The notes: generated by a model from the sequence alone, not told the origin. DNA of 64,000 nucleotides from CAZTDU01 sp964617355 (GCA_964617355.1 CAZTXP010000006.1:13465-77464), one strand, 5' to 3'; shown: positions 53,328 through 62,756, counted from the stretch's first letter. Numbers and translations: made by a program.

Positions 53328-54395
53328 CTATTTCCCCAGCGGTTTCTGCTTGAACGGCCAGAGCAGGAACCAGGCCTGCACGCGCCGCCAGAGGCCGACC
53401 AGCCCCTGCGGCTCGAAGACGAGGAACAGGATCATCGCGAGGCCGAACGCGGCGTAGTTCACCGCGAACACCACGGAGGCGAAGCGCTCGGCGAGGCCGA
53501 GCGCCGTCATCGCCCACTCGATCGCGTAGGGGAAGAGCACCACGAACACGGTGCCGAACACCGCGCCGAGGATCGAGCCGATGCCGCCGATGATCACCGT
53601 GGCGACGTACTGGATGGTGAGGAAGAGCGAGAACGCCTCGGCCGACACGAAGCCGCGGTAGTACGCGAACAGGCACCCCGCCACCGAGGTCAGCGTGCAC
53701 GAGACCACGAACGCCGAGAGCTTCGCGCTGGTGACGTCGATGCCGAGCGCCGCGGCCACCGCCTCGCGACCGTGGATCGCGCGCCACGCGCGCCCGGTGC
53801 GCGAGCGCAGGAGATTCAATGCGAAGAGGATCGTGCCCGCCGAGGCGGCGAGCAGCACGAAGTACCACGCGCGCGAGTCCTGCAGCGTCCAGCCGAAGAT
53901 CACCGGCGGGTCGATCACCACGCCGGTGGAGAAGCCGCGCTTGGTCTCGTACTCCTGCCCGGCGTGGATCACCATGAAGTGCAGCGCGAGGGTGGATACC
54001 GCGAGGTAGAGCCCGCGCAGCCGCAGGCTCGGATGGCCGAAGAGGAAACCTATTGCCGCGCCCACCGCGGCCGAGGCGGGCAGCGTCACCCAGATCGGCG
54101 CCGACAGTTCCTTGAACAGGATGCCGGCGGTGAACGCGCCCGCCGCCAGCAGCCCTGCGTGGCCGAGCGAGATCTGCCCGGCGTAGCCGGTCAGCAGCAT
54201 CAGCGCCACGGCGCCCACCGAGGTCAGCAGCACCTGGTTCGCGAGGTCGAGCAGGAACGCATTGGCGAGGAAAGGGTACGCGCCGAGCGCGACCACGAGC
54301 ACGCCGAGCCACGCCTTCTGCGTGCGCGTGTCGAGGAGCACGAGCTCGCGCTCGTGGCTGGTGCGGAAATACCCGGAGGCTCTAGGAACGCTCAT
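53328..54395 (-). CDS. livM: Branched-chain-type ABC transporter permease (LivM)
   Basis: A 355-residue inner membrane permease of the LivM type with about eight helices and the family signature YAGQISLGHAGLLAAGAF near residue 70, and the EAA-like RSRTGRAWRAIHGREAVAAALGID near residue 215. It starts 25 bases after the LivH stop. The SnoaL gene (plus strand) ends 4 bases before its stop. Confidence 0.92.
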   Translation of the reverse strand: MSVPRASGYFRTSHERELVLLDTRTQKAWLGVLVVALGAYPFLANAFLLDLANQVLLTSVGAVALMLLTGYAGQISLGHAGLLAAGAFTAGILFKELSAPIWVTLPASAAVGAAIGFLFGHPSLRLRGLYLAVSTLALHFMVIHAGQEYETKRGFSTGVVIDPPVIFGWTLQDSRAWYFVLLAASAGTILFALNLLRSRTGRAWRAIHGREAVAAALGIDVTSAKLSAFVVSCTLTSVAGCLFAYYRGFVSAEAFSLFLTIQYVATVIIGGIGSILGAVFGTVFVVLFPYAIEWAMTALGLAERFASVVFAVNYAAFGLAMILFLVFEPQGLVGLWRRVQAWFLLWPFKQKPLGK

Positions 54396-54419
54396 GCAAG
54401 CTTTCGCGTTGGGGCGCGC

Positions 54420-55289
54420 TCACACCCGATCCAGTTCTTCTTTCGTGCCGAAGAGGCCCCACGGACGCACGACCAGCATCGCGAGCAGCACGAAGAACGG
54501 CACCACGTCCGACAGCAGCGGGCTCACGTAGTGGATCAGCAGCACCTCGGCGCCCGCGATGACGAGCGCGCCGACCAGCGCGCCGGCGAGGCTGTCCAGG
54601 CCGCCGACCAGCGCCGCCGGGAAGGCCTTCAGGCCAATGGTGACCATCGTCGCCTCGATGCCGGCGTCGCAGGCGATCAGCATGCCGGCCATGCCGCCCG
54701 TGAAGGTGGCGAGCCCCCAAGCGAGCGCATAGACGCCATGCAGCCGGATGCCCCGCTGCGCCGCTAGGAGCGGGTTCTGCCCCGCGGCGCGCATGCGGAT
54801 GCCCCAGCGCGTGAAGCGCAGGAAGGCGAAGAGCGCCGCGTACACCGCCGCGGTGCCAAGTACGAGCACTGCTCCCGCGCCCGAGATCTTCGCGCCGGCG
54901 AGGTCGATCGTCGCGTTCGTCCAGCCGAGCGACTGCAGCGGGTACTGCGTCTGCGAGCCGAACACGAGGATCATCGCGCCGCGCAGCAGGATCCCCAGCG
55001 CGATCGTCGTCAGCACCGCGGCGAGCACCGATTCGCCGGTCATGCGCCACATCAGGCAGGCGTACACCGCGACGCCCACCAGCAGCGCGAGCGCCGCCGA
55101 CGCGCCGATCGCGACGAGCGGGTGCCCGCCGAAGAGCGACGCGGTGGCGGCGAGGCCGTAGGCCCCGAGCATCATCAGCTCGCCGTGCGCGAGCGACAGC
55201 ACGCGGCTGACGCGATACACCAGCACGTAGCCGCAGCTGATCAGCGCATAGATCGCCGCGAGGACGGCGATGTTGACGGCGAGTTGCAT
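54420..55289 (-). CDS. livH: Branched-chain-type ABC transporter permease (LivH)
   Basis: A 289-residue inner membrane permease of the LivH type. It begins MQLAVNIAVLAAIYALISCGYVLVYRVSRVLSLAHGELMMLGAY, the family N-terminus, and has the EAA loop FTRWGIRMRAAGQNPLLAAQRGI. It pairs with LivM to make the channel. The receptor gene ends 28 bases upstream. Confidence 0.93.
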   Translation of the reverse strand: MQLAVNIAVLAAIYALISCGYVLVYRVSRVLSLAHGELMMLGAYGLAATASLFGGHPLVAIGASAALALLVGVAVYACLMWRMTGESVLAAVLTTIALGILLRGAMILVFGSQTQYPLQSLGWTNATIDLAGAKISGAGAVLVLGTAAVYAALFAFLRFTRWGIRMRAAGQNPLLAAQRGIRLHGVYALAWGLATFTGGMAGMLIACDAGIEATMVTIGLKAFPAALVGGLDSLAGALVGALVIAGAEVLLIHYVSPLLSDVVPFFVLLAMLVVRPWGLFGTKEELDRV

Positions 55290-55317
55290 GGCCGCTGGTC
55301 GCGTGCCGGACGCTTGT

Positions 55318-56478
55318 CTACTTCTTTACCTCGATGGCGGTCCAGTCCTGCACGCGCGTGACGGCGCCCTTCTGCGCGTCCCACTTCCAGACGCGGTACG
55401 ACTGCTTGGTGCGGAAGTGGTTGTCCTTGGTCCATTCGAGCGGGCCGCCGCGCAGGCCCTTCAGGTCGACCTTCAGGGTGTTCATCGCGGCGAGCACCTT
55501 CTGCGGCGTCGCCGGCATCGGCGTCGCCTTCAGCACCGACTCGACCACCATGCCGGCGATGAAGCCCTCGGTGAGGTAGGTGATCGGGCGCTTGAGGTTG
55601 GCGCGGTGCGTGACCGCGCGGATCTCGGCGTGGATCGGCAGGTTGTCCTCGAAGAACGCGTTGGTGCCGATGACGTAGAACTCGCCGTCCTTCAGGCGCG
55701 CGAGTTCCTCCTCGGCGTTCAGGTGCGCCCAGGTGAGGTAGCGGCCGTTCCAGCCCAGGCGCCGCATCGCCTCGAAGGTGCGCACCTGCGCCACCCACGG
55801 CGCCCACGACCACATCCAGTTCGGGTTCGCATCCTTGAGCTTGGTGGCGAACGGCGTGTAGTCCGGCGCGGGCGGCGGCGAGATCTGCTTCTCGACCGGG
55901 GTCATGCCCAGGGTCTTCGACAGGCCCTCGGCGTAGTCGATCTCGCCGCGCGAGATCGGGATCGCCATCGCGGCGAGGCCGAGGCGCACCGGCTCCTTCG
56001 CCTGGGACTTCACGAACGCGAGCGCGGCCTGCGAATCGAACTGCGCGCCGAACGCGGTGGAGCAGAACTGCAGCGGGTCGGCGGGCGGGTAGGTCTCCTT
56101 CGGGCACACCGAGCCGGCGAAGTAGAGCGGCACGTTCGCGCGCTTCGCCTCGGCCACCATCGGCGCGTAGGTCGAGGAGAGGCTGGTGTTCATCAGCAGC
56201 ACGACCTTGTCCTGCGCGAGCAGCTTCTTCGCGTTGGCGGCCGCGCGCGAGGGCTCGGCGGCGTCGTCCTGCACGATCAGGCGGATCGGCTTGCCGTTCA
56301 CGCCGCCCTTGGCGTTCACGTGGTCGATGTAGGCCTTCATCGCGTCCACCACCGGCGCGTAGATGCCGGCGCCGGGGCCGGTCATCGCGGCCGACACGCC
56401 GATCACGTAGGCGTCCTGCGACTGCGCGGCGTGGGTGCCGAGCGCGGCGAGCATTGCAACGAGCGTCTTCTTCAGCAT
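55318..56478 (-). CDS. Branched-chain-type ABC transporter substrate-binding protein
   Basis: A 386-residue periplasmic receptor of the Leu/Ile/Val (family 4) type. A signal peptide (MLKKTLVAMLAALGTHAAQSQ) is followed by DAYVIGVSAAMTGPGAGIYAPVVDAMKAYIDHVNAKGGVNGKPIRL, the family opening. Such receptors in betaproteobacteria bind aromatic or aliphatic acids and amides as often as branched-chain amino acids. AGGAGGATC precedes ATG 56478. It lies between the acyl-CoA ligase and LivH in one operon. Confidence 0.9.
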   Translation of the reverse strand: MLKKTLVAMLAALGTHAAQSQDAYVIGVSAAMTGPGAGIYAPVVDAMKAYIDHVNAKGGVNGKPIRLIVQDDAAEPSRAAANAKKLLAQDKVVLLMNTSLSSTYAPMVAEAKRANVPLYFAGSVCPKETYPPADPLQFCSTAFGAQFDSQAALAFVKSQAKEPVRLGLAAMAIPISRGEIDYAEGLSKTLGMTPVEKQISPPPAPDYTPFATKLKDANPNWMWSWAPWVAQVRTFEAMRRLGWNGRYLTWAHLNAEEELARLKDGEFYVIGTNAFFEDNLPIHAEIRAVTHRANLKRPITYLTEGFIAGMVVESVLKATPMPATPQKVLAAMNTLKVDLKGLRGGPLEWTKDNHFRTKQSYRVWKWDAQKGAVTRVQDWTAIEVKK

Positions 56479-56494
56479 GGGGATCCTCCTCCTG

Positions 56495-58381
56495 TCAGTG
56501 TTGCAGCGCATCGCCGACGCCGTCGGCGACCAGCCGCTCCTCTCGGTCATCGTACATGGACTCGACGAGCGCCCGGAAGCGCTCGAGCATCTGCGCGCGC
56601 TTCACCTTGCGCGTCGGGGTCACGGGCTCGCCTTCCTCCTCCGGGTCGAGCGCCTTGGGCAGGATGCGGAACGCCTTCACCTGCTCGACGCGCGCGAGCG
56701 ACTGGTTGATGCGCGCGATCTCGGCCTCGACGAGCCGCCGCACCGCGTCGTGCGTGGCGAGGCTCGTGAAGCCGGTATAGGTCACGTCGTGCGTGCGCGC
56801 CCAGTCGGAGACGGTGTCGAAGTCGATCTCCACCAGTGCGGTGAGGTACTTGCGCGCGTGCCCGATCACCATCGCCTCGGCGACGTAGGGGCTGGAGCGC
56901 AGCAGGTTTTCGATGAAGGAGGGCGACAGCGTCTTGCCGCCGGCGGTGACGATGAAGTCGCGCGCGCGGTCGACGATGCGGATCGTGCCATCCTTCCACT
57001 CGCCGACGTCGCCCGTCCTGAGCCAGCCGCCGGCGGTGAAGACTTCGCGCGTCGCCGCGTCGTTCGCCCAGTAGCCGTCGAAGACGTCGGGGCTGCGCAC
57101 GAGGATCTCGTTTCCCTCGCCCGGCTTCACTTCCCAGCCCTCGGGCGGCGTGCCGACGCTGCCGGGGTGCGGGAAGGGGCCCTTCTGACCGGCGATGATC
57201 GCGCCGGCGGTCTCGGTCTGGCCGTAGATCTCGACCACGTTCGCGCCCCAGATCTGCCACAGCGCCATGGTCTCGGCGGGCAGCGGCGCGCCGCCGGACA
57301 CCACGAGTTCGAGTTCGTCGAGGCCGAGCTTCTCCAGCACCGGCGTGAACACGAACGTGCGCGCGATGCGATAGGCGAGCGATTCGTCGGCGTCGCCGTC
57401 CCAGCGGCGGCGCGCCTGCGCACGGCCGACGCGCATCGCCCATTCGTAGGCGGCGCGCTTCACCGGCGTGGTGTTGCCGATCGCGACCAGCACCTGCGAG
57501 GCGAATTTCTGCAGGTAGCGCGGCACGGTGAAGAGCACCGTCGGCGCGACCTCGAAGAAGGTGCCGGGCAGGTCCTCGACGTCCTCGCCGAAGTGCGGCA
57601 CGAGCTTCGAGACGAGCGGCAGCGTCACCGTGACGTCGCGCCCGAGGATGTGGCAGAGCGGCAGGTAGGCCACCGTGCGATGCGTCTTCCCGGCGAGCGT
57701 CGGGTAGTGCGCGACGAGGTTCCACGCCGCGGCGAGGTGCCGGCCGTGCGACACCAGCGCGCCCTTGGGGTGGCCGGAGGTGCCGGAGGTATAGACGATG
57801 AAGGCGGGGTCCTTCGGGTCGAGCTTCGCCGCGAGCGCCTCGAGGTCGGCGGTCGCACCCTTGCCGCCGGCCTCCATGAGGTCGGCGAACGTCCTGAGCT
57901 TCGGGTGCGAATACGCGAACATCGCCGACGCGTCCACCACCACGATCCAGCGCAGGCCCGGCAGCTTGTCCGCGATCGGCAGGATCTTGTCGACGTACTC
58001 CTGGTCCTCGGCGACGAAGATCGTCGCGCCGCCGTCCTGCATCTGGTACTCGACCTCCGCGGCGGACGCCGTCGGGTAGATGCCGTAGACCACCGCGCCG
58101 AGCGCCTGCGCGCCGAGATCGGCGAGCACCCATTCCTCGCAGGCGTCGCCCATGATCGCGATGCTCTCGCCCTTCGCGAGCCCGAGCGAGGCGAGCCCCT
58201 GCGCCGCCTGCGCGACGAGCGCGGCGTAGTCCTTCCACGTGCGCTCGCGGTACAGGCCGAGGTGCTTCGCGCGATAGGCGATCGCGTCCGGCTCGCGCTG
58301 CGCGCGTGCGGCGAGCAGCGAGGGCGCGGTCTCCATACGCAGCATGGCTGCGTCGTGACGTGGAAGACGCGTGGCGTCCAT
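56495..58381 (-). CDS. AMP-dependent acyl-CoA synthetase (long-chain type)
   Basis: A 628-residue adenylate-forming enzyme that activates a carboxylic acid to its CoA thioester. Motifs: YTSGTSGHPKG (about 197-207), YGQTETAG (near 370), and GGWLRTGDVGEWKDGTIRIVDRARD with the adenylate-binding Asp (near 450). The C-terminal Lys lies in the VTPTRKVKR segment. Placed first in the liv operon after the TetR gene, it probably activates the acid that the transporter brings in. ATG 58381 shares one base with the TetR stop; a second ATG lies 36 bases downstream. Confidence 0.92.
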   Translation of the reverse strand: MDATRLPRHDAAMLRMETAPSLLAARAQREPDAIAYRAKHLGLYRERTWKDYAALVAQAAQGLASLGLAKGESIAIMGDACEEWVLADLGAQALGAVVYGIYPTASAAEVEYQMQDGGATIFVAEDQEYVDKILPIADKLPGLRWIVVVDASAMFAYSHPKLRTFADLMEAGGKGATADLEALAAKLDPKDPAFIVYTSGTSGHPKGALVSHGRHLAAAWNLVAHYPTLAGKTHRTVAYLPLCHILGRDVTVTLPLVSKLVPHFGEDVEDLPGTFFEVAPTVLFTVPRYLQKFASQVLVAIGNTTPVKRAAYEWAMRVGRAQARRRWDGDADESLAYRIARTFVFTPVLEKLGLDELELVVSGGAPLPAETMALWQIWGANVVEIYGQTETAGAIIAGQKGPFPHPGSVGTPPEGWEVKPGEGNEILVRSPDVFDGYWANDAATREVFTAGGWLRTGDVGEWKDGTIRIVDRARDFIVTAGGKTLSPSFIENLLRSSPYVAEAMVIGHARKYLTALVEIDFDTVSDWARTHDVTYTGFTSLATHDAVRRLVEAEIARINQSLARVEQVKAFRILPKALDPEEEGEPVTPTRKVKRAQMLERFRALVESMYDDREERLVADGVGDALQH

Positions 58382-59022
58382 CAGTGCCTCGTCCTCGAGG
58401 GCGGCGGAGGTTCGGCCCGGAACGCCCGCACCAGCAGCTCGACGTAGTTGCCGGTGATGAACTCCAGCGACGCGCCCGGCTCGCGGCCGAACCACGCCGC
58501 CGCCGAGTTGCCGAGGCCCAGCAGCGCGAGCGTCGCCATGCGCGCGTCGAGGTCGCGGCGGAACTCGCCCGAGGCGATGCCGCCGGCGATCACGCGCTCG
58601 ACGATGCGTTCGTACTTGCGCTCGGATGCCCGGATGCGCGCGCGCGCCGGCTCGGGCAGGAAGCGCCGCTCGCGCAGGAAGACGAGCGTGTAGTCCAGGC
58701 GGTCTTCGAGTGGCGCGAGGTGCTGGATGACGAGCTTCTCGACCTTCTCGGCGGCGTTGCCCTCGCCGCGCTCGACGGCGCGCGCGCGCAGCGCGTAGTC
58801 CTCGACGCCGCGCTCGCAGACGGCTTCCAGCGCCGCTTCCTTGGAGGCGAAGTAGTAGTACAGGCTCGCCTGCCGGATGCCGAGCACGTCGGCGATGTCC
58901 TGCGTGGAGGCGCCGTGGTAGCCGCGCTTCGCGAACACCTTCGCCGCGGCGGCGAGGATCTCCTCCGCCCGGCGCTTGGGCGCGGGGGCGGCGGGGACGC
59001 GGGACGCGGCGCGCGGCGGCAT
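58381..59022 (-). CDS. TetR/AcrR family transcriptional regulator
   Basis: A 213-residue repressor. The N-terminal helix-turn-helix (about 18-65) contains STQDIADVLGIRQASLYYYFASKEAALEAVCERG; the rest is a ligand-binding helical domain. It starts 9 bases from the palindrome 59031-59048, which is likely its own operator, and it is the first gene of the acyl-CoA ligase and liv transporter operon. It probably senses an acyl-CoA or acid and represses both this operon and the divergent MetE-like gene. Confidence 0.92.
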   Translation of the reverse strand: MPPRAASRVPAAPAPKRRAEEILAAAAKVFAKRGYHGASTQDIADVLGIRQASLYYYFASKEAALEAVCERGVEDYALRARAVERGEGNAAEKVEKLVIQHLAPLEDRLDYTLVFLRERRFLPEPARARIRASERKYERIVERVIAGGIASGEFRRDLDARMATLALLGLGNSAAAWFGREPGASLEFITGNYVELLVRAFRAEPPPPSRTRH

Positions 59023-59030
59023 GCGGTGTA

Positions 59031-59048
59031 TTCTATAGGCTTATAGAA
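59031..59048. promoter_or_regulatory. Palindromic operator for the TetR regulator
   Basis: TTCTATA and TATAGAA form a perfect 7-bp inverted repeat around GGCT in the 53-base gap between the TetR gene and the divergent MetE-like gene. It is strikingly AT-rich for this genome and contains TATA-type sequence that could serve as a -10 in both directions. Size, symmetry and position fit a TetR-family operator that controls both flanking operons. Confidence 0.7.
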
Positions 59049-59075
59049 ATCGAAAAGCACCGGAGGAGTCCCGCA

Positions 59076-60191
59076 ATGACCTTGTCCGCGAACGGCCGCC
59101 CCCCCTTCCGCGCCGACCATATCGGCAGCCTGCTGCGCCCGAAGGCGCTGCGCGAGGCCTTCCGCGCGCACGCCGCGAAGACGCTGGACGACGCGGCCTT
59201 CCGCGCCGCACAAGACGCCGCGATCCGCGACGTGCTGAAGCTGCAGGAGGAGTGCGGCCTGCAGGTGGCGACCGACGGCGAGTTCCGCCGCATCTCGTAC
59301 TGGGAGAAGTTCGTCCGGTTGACCCGTGGCCTCGTGGTCAAGGAGGCGGTGTTCAAGTTCCACGACGACCACGGACACGAGAGCGACTTCACCGCGCCCT
59401 ACGCCGAGACGAAGGTGTCGCGCGCCGAGCCGATCACGCTCGACGAATACGCCTTCGCCTCGAAGCTGACGAAGCTCGTGCAGAAGATCACCATGCCGGC
59501 GCCGTCGACGATGCACTTCTACCGCTTCACCGACTGGGGCGCGAAGGCGGCGTATGCGGACGCGAAGGCCTTCTTCGTCGACCTCGGCAAGGTGTACCAG
59601 GGCGAGATCGCCGACCTCTACAAGGCGGGCTGCCGCTACGTGCAGCTCGACGAGGTTGCGCTCGCGATGCTCTGCGACCCCGCGCTGCAGGGCAAGGTGC
59701 GCGCGCAGGGCGGCAACCCCGACCAGTTCGTCGACCTCTACGTGGATGCGATCAACGAGGCCGTGAAGGGCGTGCCGGCCGACATGGTGGTCGGCGTGCA
59801 CATGTGCCGCGGCAACTACAAGGGCATGTACCTGTCCGAGGGCGGCTACACCTCGATCGCCGAGCGCCTCTTCAACCGCGCGAACGTGAACCACTTCCTG
59901 CTCGAGTTCGACTCGCCGCGCGCCGGCGACTTCCAGCCGCTCGCGATGGTGCCGAAGTCGAAGGGCGTGGTGCTGGGGCTGGTCAGCTCCAAGGTGCCGG
60001 AGCTCGAGTCGCTCGATCACCTCAAGCGCCGCGCCGAGGAAGCCTCGAAATTCATCGCGCTCGACCAGTGCGCGATCAGCCCGCAGTGCGGCTTCGCGAG
60101 CACCATGGGCGGGAATCCGGTGACGGAAGCCGACGAACGTGCCAAGCTGCGGCTCTGTGTCGACGCCGCCAAGGCCATCTGGGGAGCCTGA
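59076..60191 (+). CDS. MetE-like (cobalamin-independent methionine synthase C-terminal domain) protein
   Basis: A 371-residue protein with the barrel of the MetE C-terminal domain only. Motifs are FRADHIGSLLRP at the N-terminus, the zinc-site VGVHMCRGN (about 245-253), and CAISPQCGFAS (about 335). Many such stand-alone proteins are annotated as methyltransferases but act in other pathways, including degradation of methylated compounds. GGAGGAG at 59062-59068 precedes ATG 59076. It heads an operon with the CoA-transferase, under the TetR palindrome. Confidence 0.9.
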   Translation: MTLSANGRPPFRADHIGSLLRPKALREAFRAHAAKTLDDAAFRAAQDAAIRDVLKLQEECGLQVATDGEFRRISYWEKFVRLTRGLVVKEAVFKFHDDHGHESDFTAPYAETKVSRAEPITLDEYAFASKLTKLVQKITMPAPSTMHFYRFTDWGAKAAYADAKAFFVDLGKVYQGEIADLYKAGCRYVQLDEVALAMLCDPALQGKVRAQGGNPDQFVDLYVDAINEAVKGVPADMVVGVHMCRGNYKGMYLSEGGYTSIAERLFNRANVNHFLLEFDSPRAGDFQPLAMVPKSKGVVLGLVSSKVPELESLDHLKRRAEEASKFIALDQCAISPQCGFASTMGGNPVTEADERAKLRLCVDAAKAIWGA

Positions 60192-61572
60192 TCCCGCCGA
60201 CCCGCGCGCGGTCGCCGCGGGCGTCCTCGCCTGCGCCGGCCGCGAGCTTCGCGCCGCCGACGCGATCGATCTCTCCGGCGCCGATCCGGTCTTCCGCACG
60301 CCGTATCGCATCGCCACCGCCGGCGCCGCCGCGCTCGGCGCGCTCGGCGTCGCGCTCTCGGATCTCTGGCGCCTGCGCACCGGACGCACGCAAGCGGTGT
60401 CGGTGGACCTGCGTGCAGCCGCAGCGTCGCTGCGCGGCAATACCTACGTCCGCCGCGACGGCGAGAAGCCGATCTCGTGGGATCCGCTGACCGGCCACTA
60501 TGCGACGAAGGACGGCCGGCACTACTTTCTCCACACCAACCACGTGCATCATCGGCAGGGTGCGCTGCGCGTCGCCGGTTGCGCGACGGAAGATCGCGAG
60601 GCGCTGGCCGCCGCGATCGCACGACGCGATGCGCTCGAGTTCGAAGCTGCGATCGACGCCGCCGGCTGCGTCGGCGGCATGACGCGCACGCCCGAGGAGT
60701 GGGCTGCGCATCCGCATGCAGCAACGATCGCCGCCTTGCCGCTGCTGCAACTGGTGAAGATCGGCGACGCTCCGCCCGAGCCGCTGCCCCAAGGCGATCG
60801 TCCGCTTGCCGGCATCCGCGCGCTCGACCTTACGCGCGTGCTCGCCGGTCCGACCGCCGGTCGCATGCTGGCGGAGCAAGGTGCGGACGTGATGCACGTC
60901 ACTGCGCCGCACCTGCCCTACCAGGACGAGCTGCTGATGGACACCGGCCACGGCAAGCGCTGCGCGAGCCTCGACCTGCGCGACCCCGTAGCGGTGGAGA
61001 CGCTGCGCGGCCTCGTGCGCGAGGCGCACGTGTTCAGCCAGGGCTACCGGCCCGGTACGCTCGCGCGCCGCGGCTTCGCGCCGGAGGCGCTCGCGGTGCT
61101 GCGGCCCGGCCTCGTCTGCGTGCAGCTTTCGGCCTATGGCGACGAAGGCGCGTGGGCCGGTCGCCGAGGCTTCGACTCCATCGTGCAGAACGTCACCGGC
61201 ATGGCGGCGACCCAGGGCGCGCTCGCCTCGCCGCGCAACCTGCCGGTGCAGGCGCTGGACTACATCGCGGGCTATCTCGGCGCGTTCGGTGCCGCCGCGG
61301 CGCTTGCAAGGCGCGCGACCGAAGGCGGCTCGTGGCTCGTCAAGGTGTCGCTGGTGCAGGTGGCGCACTGGGTGAAGGGGCTGGACGCGGTCGATGCCGC
61401 GCGCGGCGCCGCGGAACTTGCTCCGGACGAACTCGCGCAGATGACGATGCAGAGCACGGGACCGCTCGGCCGCATCGAGCATCTTGCGCCGGTGCTGAAA
61501 CTATCGGAAACCCCGGGCCGCTATGCGCGCCCGGCGGAGCCGCGCGGCGCATCGCCGGCGAGTTGGCGTTAG
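60157..61572 (+). CDS. CaiB/BaiF-type (family III) CoA-transferase, rearranged
   Basis: A roughly 471-residue protein. The second half (from about residue 215) is the usual start of a family III CoA-transferase: PLAGIRALDLTRVLAGPTAGRMLAEQGADVMHVTAP and DTGHGKRCASLDLRDP, with the catalytic Asp in RRGFDSIVQ. The first about 200 residues resemble the C-terminal half of the same family (TGRTQAVSVDLRAAAASLRGN...DGRHYFLHTN). The start is unclear: GTG 60157 is used here, GTG 60139 is also in frame, and both overlap the MetE-like gene end. Its reaction is probably moving CoA between carboxylic acids. Confidence 0.8.
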   Translation: MSTPPRPSGEPDPADPRAVAAGVLACAGRELRAADAIDLSGADPVFRTPYRIATAGAAALGALGVALSDLWRLRTGRTQAVSVDLRAAAASLRGNTYVRRDGEKPISWDPLTGHYATKDGRHYFLHTNHVHHRQGALRVAGCATEDREALAAAIARRDALEFEAAIDAAGCVGGMTRTPEEWAAHPHAATIAALPLLQLVKIGDAPPEPLPQGDRPLAGIRALDLTRVLAGPTAGRMLAEQGADVMHVTAPHLPYQDELLMDTGHGKRCASLDLRDPVAVETLRGLVREAHVFSQGYRPGTLARRGFAPEALAVLRPGLVCVQLSAYGDEGAWAGRRGFDSIVQNVTGMAATQGALASPRNLPVQALDYIAGYLGAFGAAAALARRATEGGSWLVKVSLVQVAHWVKGLDAVDAARGAAELAPDELAQMTMQSTGPLGRIEHLAPVLKLSETPGRYARPAEPRGASPASWR

Positions 61573-62669
61573 CGGGTGAAAGGCTTGCCGTCGTGATCGA
61601 ACGCGATCACGCGGTTGCGGCCCGCGGCCTTGGCGTAGCTGAGCGCGGCTTCGGCGCGCTCCAGCACGCGCGCGAGCGGCTCGCCGTTGCGGTACTGCGC
61701 GAGGCCCGCGCTGCAGGTGATGCGCCAGTCCTCGGACGCCTCGGGAAAGGTTTCCTTCTCGATCGCCGCGCGCAGGCGCTCGGCGCCGATGATCGCCTTG
61801 TCGTAGCCGGTGTCCGGCATGATGACGAGGAAGGCCTTCCCGCCCCAGCGGCCGAAGGTGTCGACGTCGCGCGCGACGCGCGTGGCCACTTGCGCGAATC
61901 GCGCGATCACCGCGTCGCCGGTCTCGTTGCCGAACTTGTCGTTCACCGCGCGCATGCGGTCGAGGTCGACGCGCGCGACGCAGAGCGCGTTGGAGGTGCG
62001 GCTCGCGCGCGCGGCCTCGCGCTCCAGCGACTCGACCAGCATGTGGCGCGGGTAGGCGCCGGTGAGCGCGTCGCGGCTGCCCTTGTCCTGCGCCGCCGAC
62101 TCCGCCTCGAGGAGCCTGCCGTGCGTGTCGGCGACGCGCTCGCGCAGCCGCGACACCGAGGTCGCGGCCCACGCCGACCACAGCATGCCGAGCACCAGCG
62201 CGCCGTACTGCGTCCAGGTCGCGCCGAGGTCCAGGCGCGCGCCCGAGTCGACCAGCATGAAGATCGCGACGCCATGCAGCACCAGCGCGATCGCGCAGAC
62301 GATCACCAGCCGCCCGGCGTCGAGGCGCAGGATGCCGTACAGGGTCGTCACCAGGTACATCACGGTCAGCGCGCCCGGCGTGCCGCCGCTCCTCCAGGTC
62401 AGCCAGCCGAGCAGCACGTAGAGGCAGGCGATCTGCCCCATCGCGAGGCTGGGGTCGCGCAGCCGCAGCGTGCGCTCGGAGGCGATGAAGCCGTAGAACG
62501 CCGCCGCCGCCACCGCGAGCAGCACGCAGGCCTCGACCGCGACCCGATCCGGCACCACCTCGAGCAGCGCCGCCAGCGCCATCGTCAGCGCGCACACGCC
62601 CGCCACGCCGGCGCCGAGGCGCGAGCGGTGCAGGTGGACTGCGGCTTGCGGCGAAACCTTCGGCAACAT
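61569..62669 (-). CDS. GGDEF-domain membrane protein with degenerate active site
   Basis: A 366-residue protein with about six N-terminal membrane helices (about 20-185, MASE-like) and a C-terminal GGDEF domain. The signature is GGKAF (276-280) instead of GG(D/E)EF, so metal-binding and catalytic positions are changed and diguanylate cyclase activity is unlikely. The inhibitory site RDVD (267-270) five residues upstream is intact, which would allow c-di-GMP binding. It may be a receptor. The end overlaps the convergent CoA-transferase stop by 4 bases. Confidence 0.88.
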   Translation of the reverse strand: MLPKVSPQAAVHLHRSRLGAGVAGVCALTMALAALLEVVPDRVAVEACVLLAVAAAAFYGFIASERTLRLRDPSLAMGQIACLYVLLGWLTWRSGGTPGALTVMYLVTTLYGILRLDAGRLVIVCAIALVLHGVAIFMLVDSGARLDLGATWTQYGALVLGMLWSAWAATSVSRLRERVADTHGRLLEAESAAQDKGSRDALTGAYPRHMLVESLEREAARASRTSNALCVARVDLDRMRAVNDKFGNETGDAVIARFAQVATRVARDVDTFGRWGGKAFLVIMPDTGYDKAIIGAERLRAAIEKETFPEASEDWRITCSAGLAQYRNGEPLARVLERAEAALSYAKAAGRNRVIAFDHDGKPFTR

Positions 62670-62756
62670 GGCCCGTATTGTAGGGGCATCCCCATGCCGG
62701 GGCGCTAAACTCCCCGTCCCCGCGCCGCGAAGGCGTGCATCGCAACAGGAGCAGCC

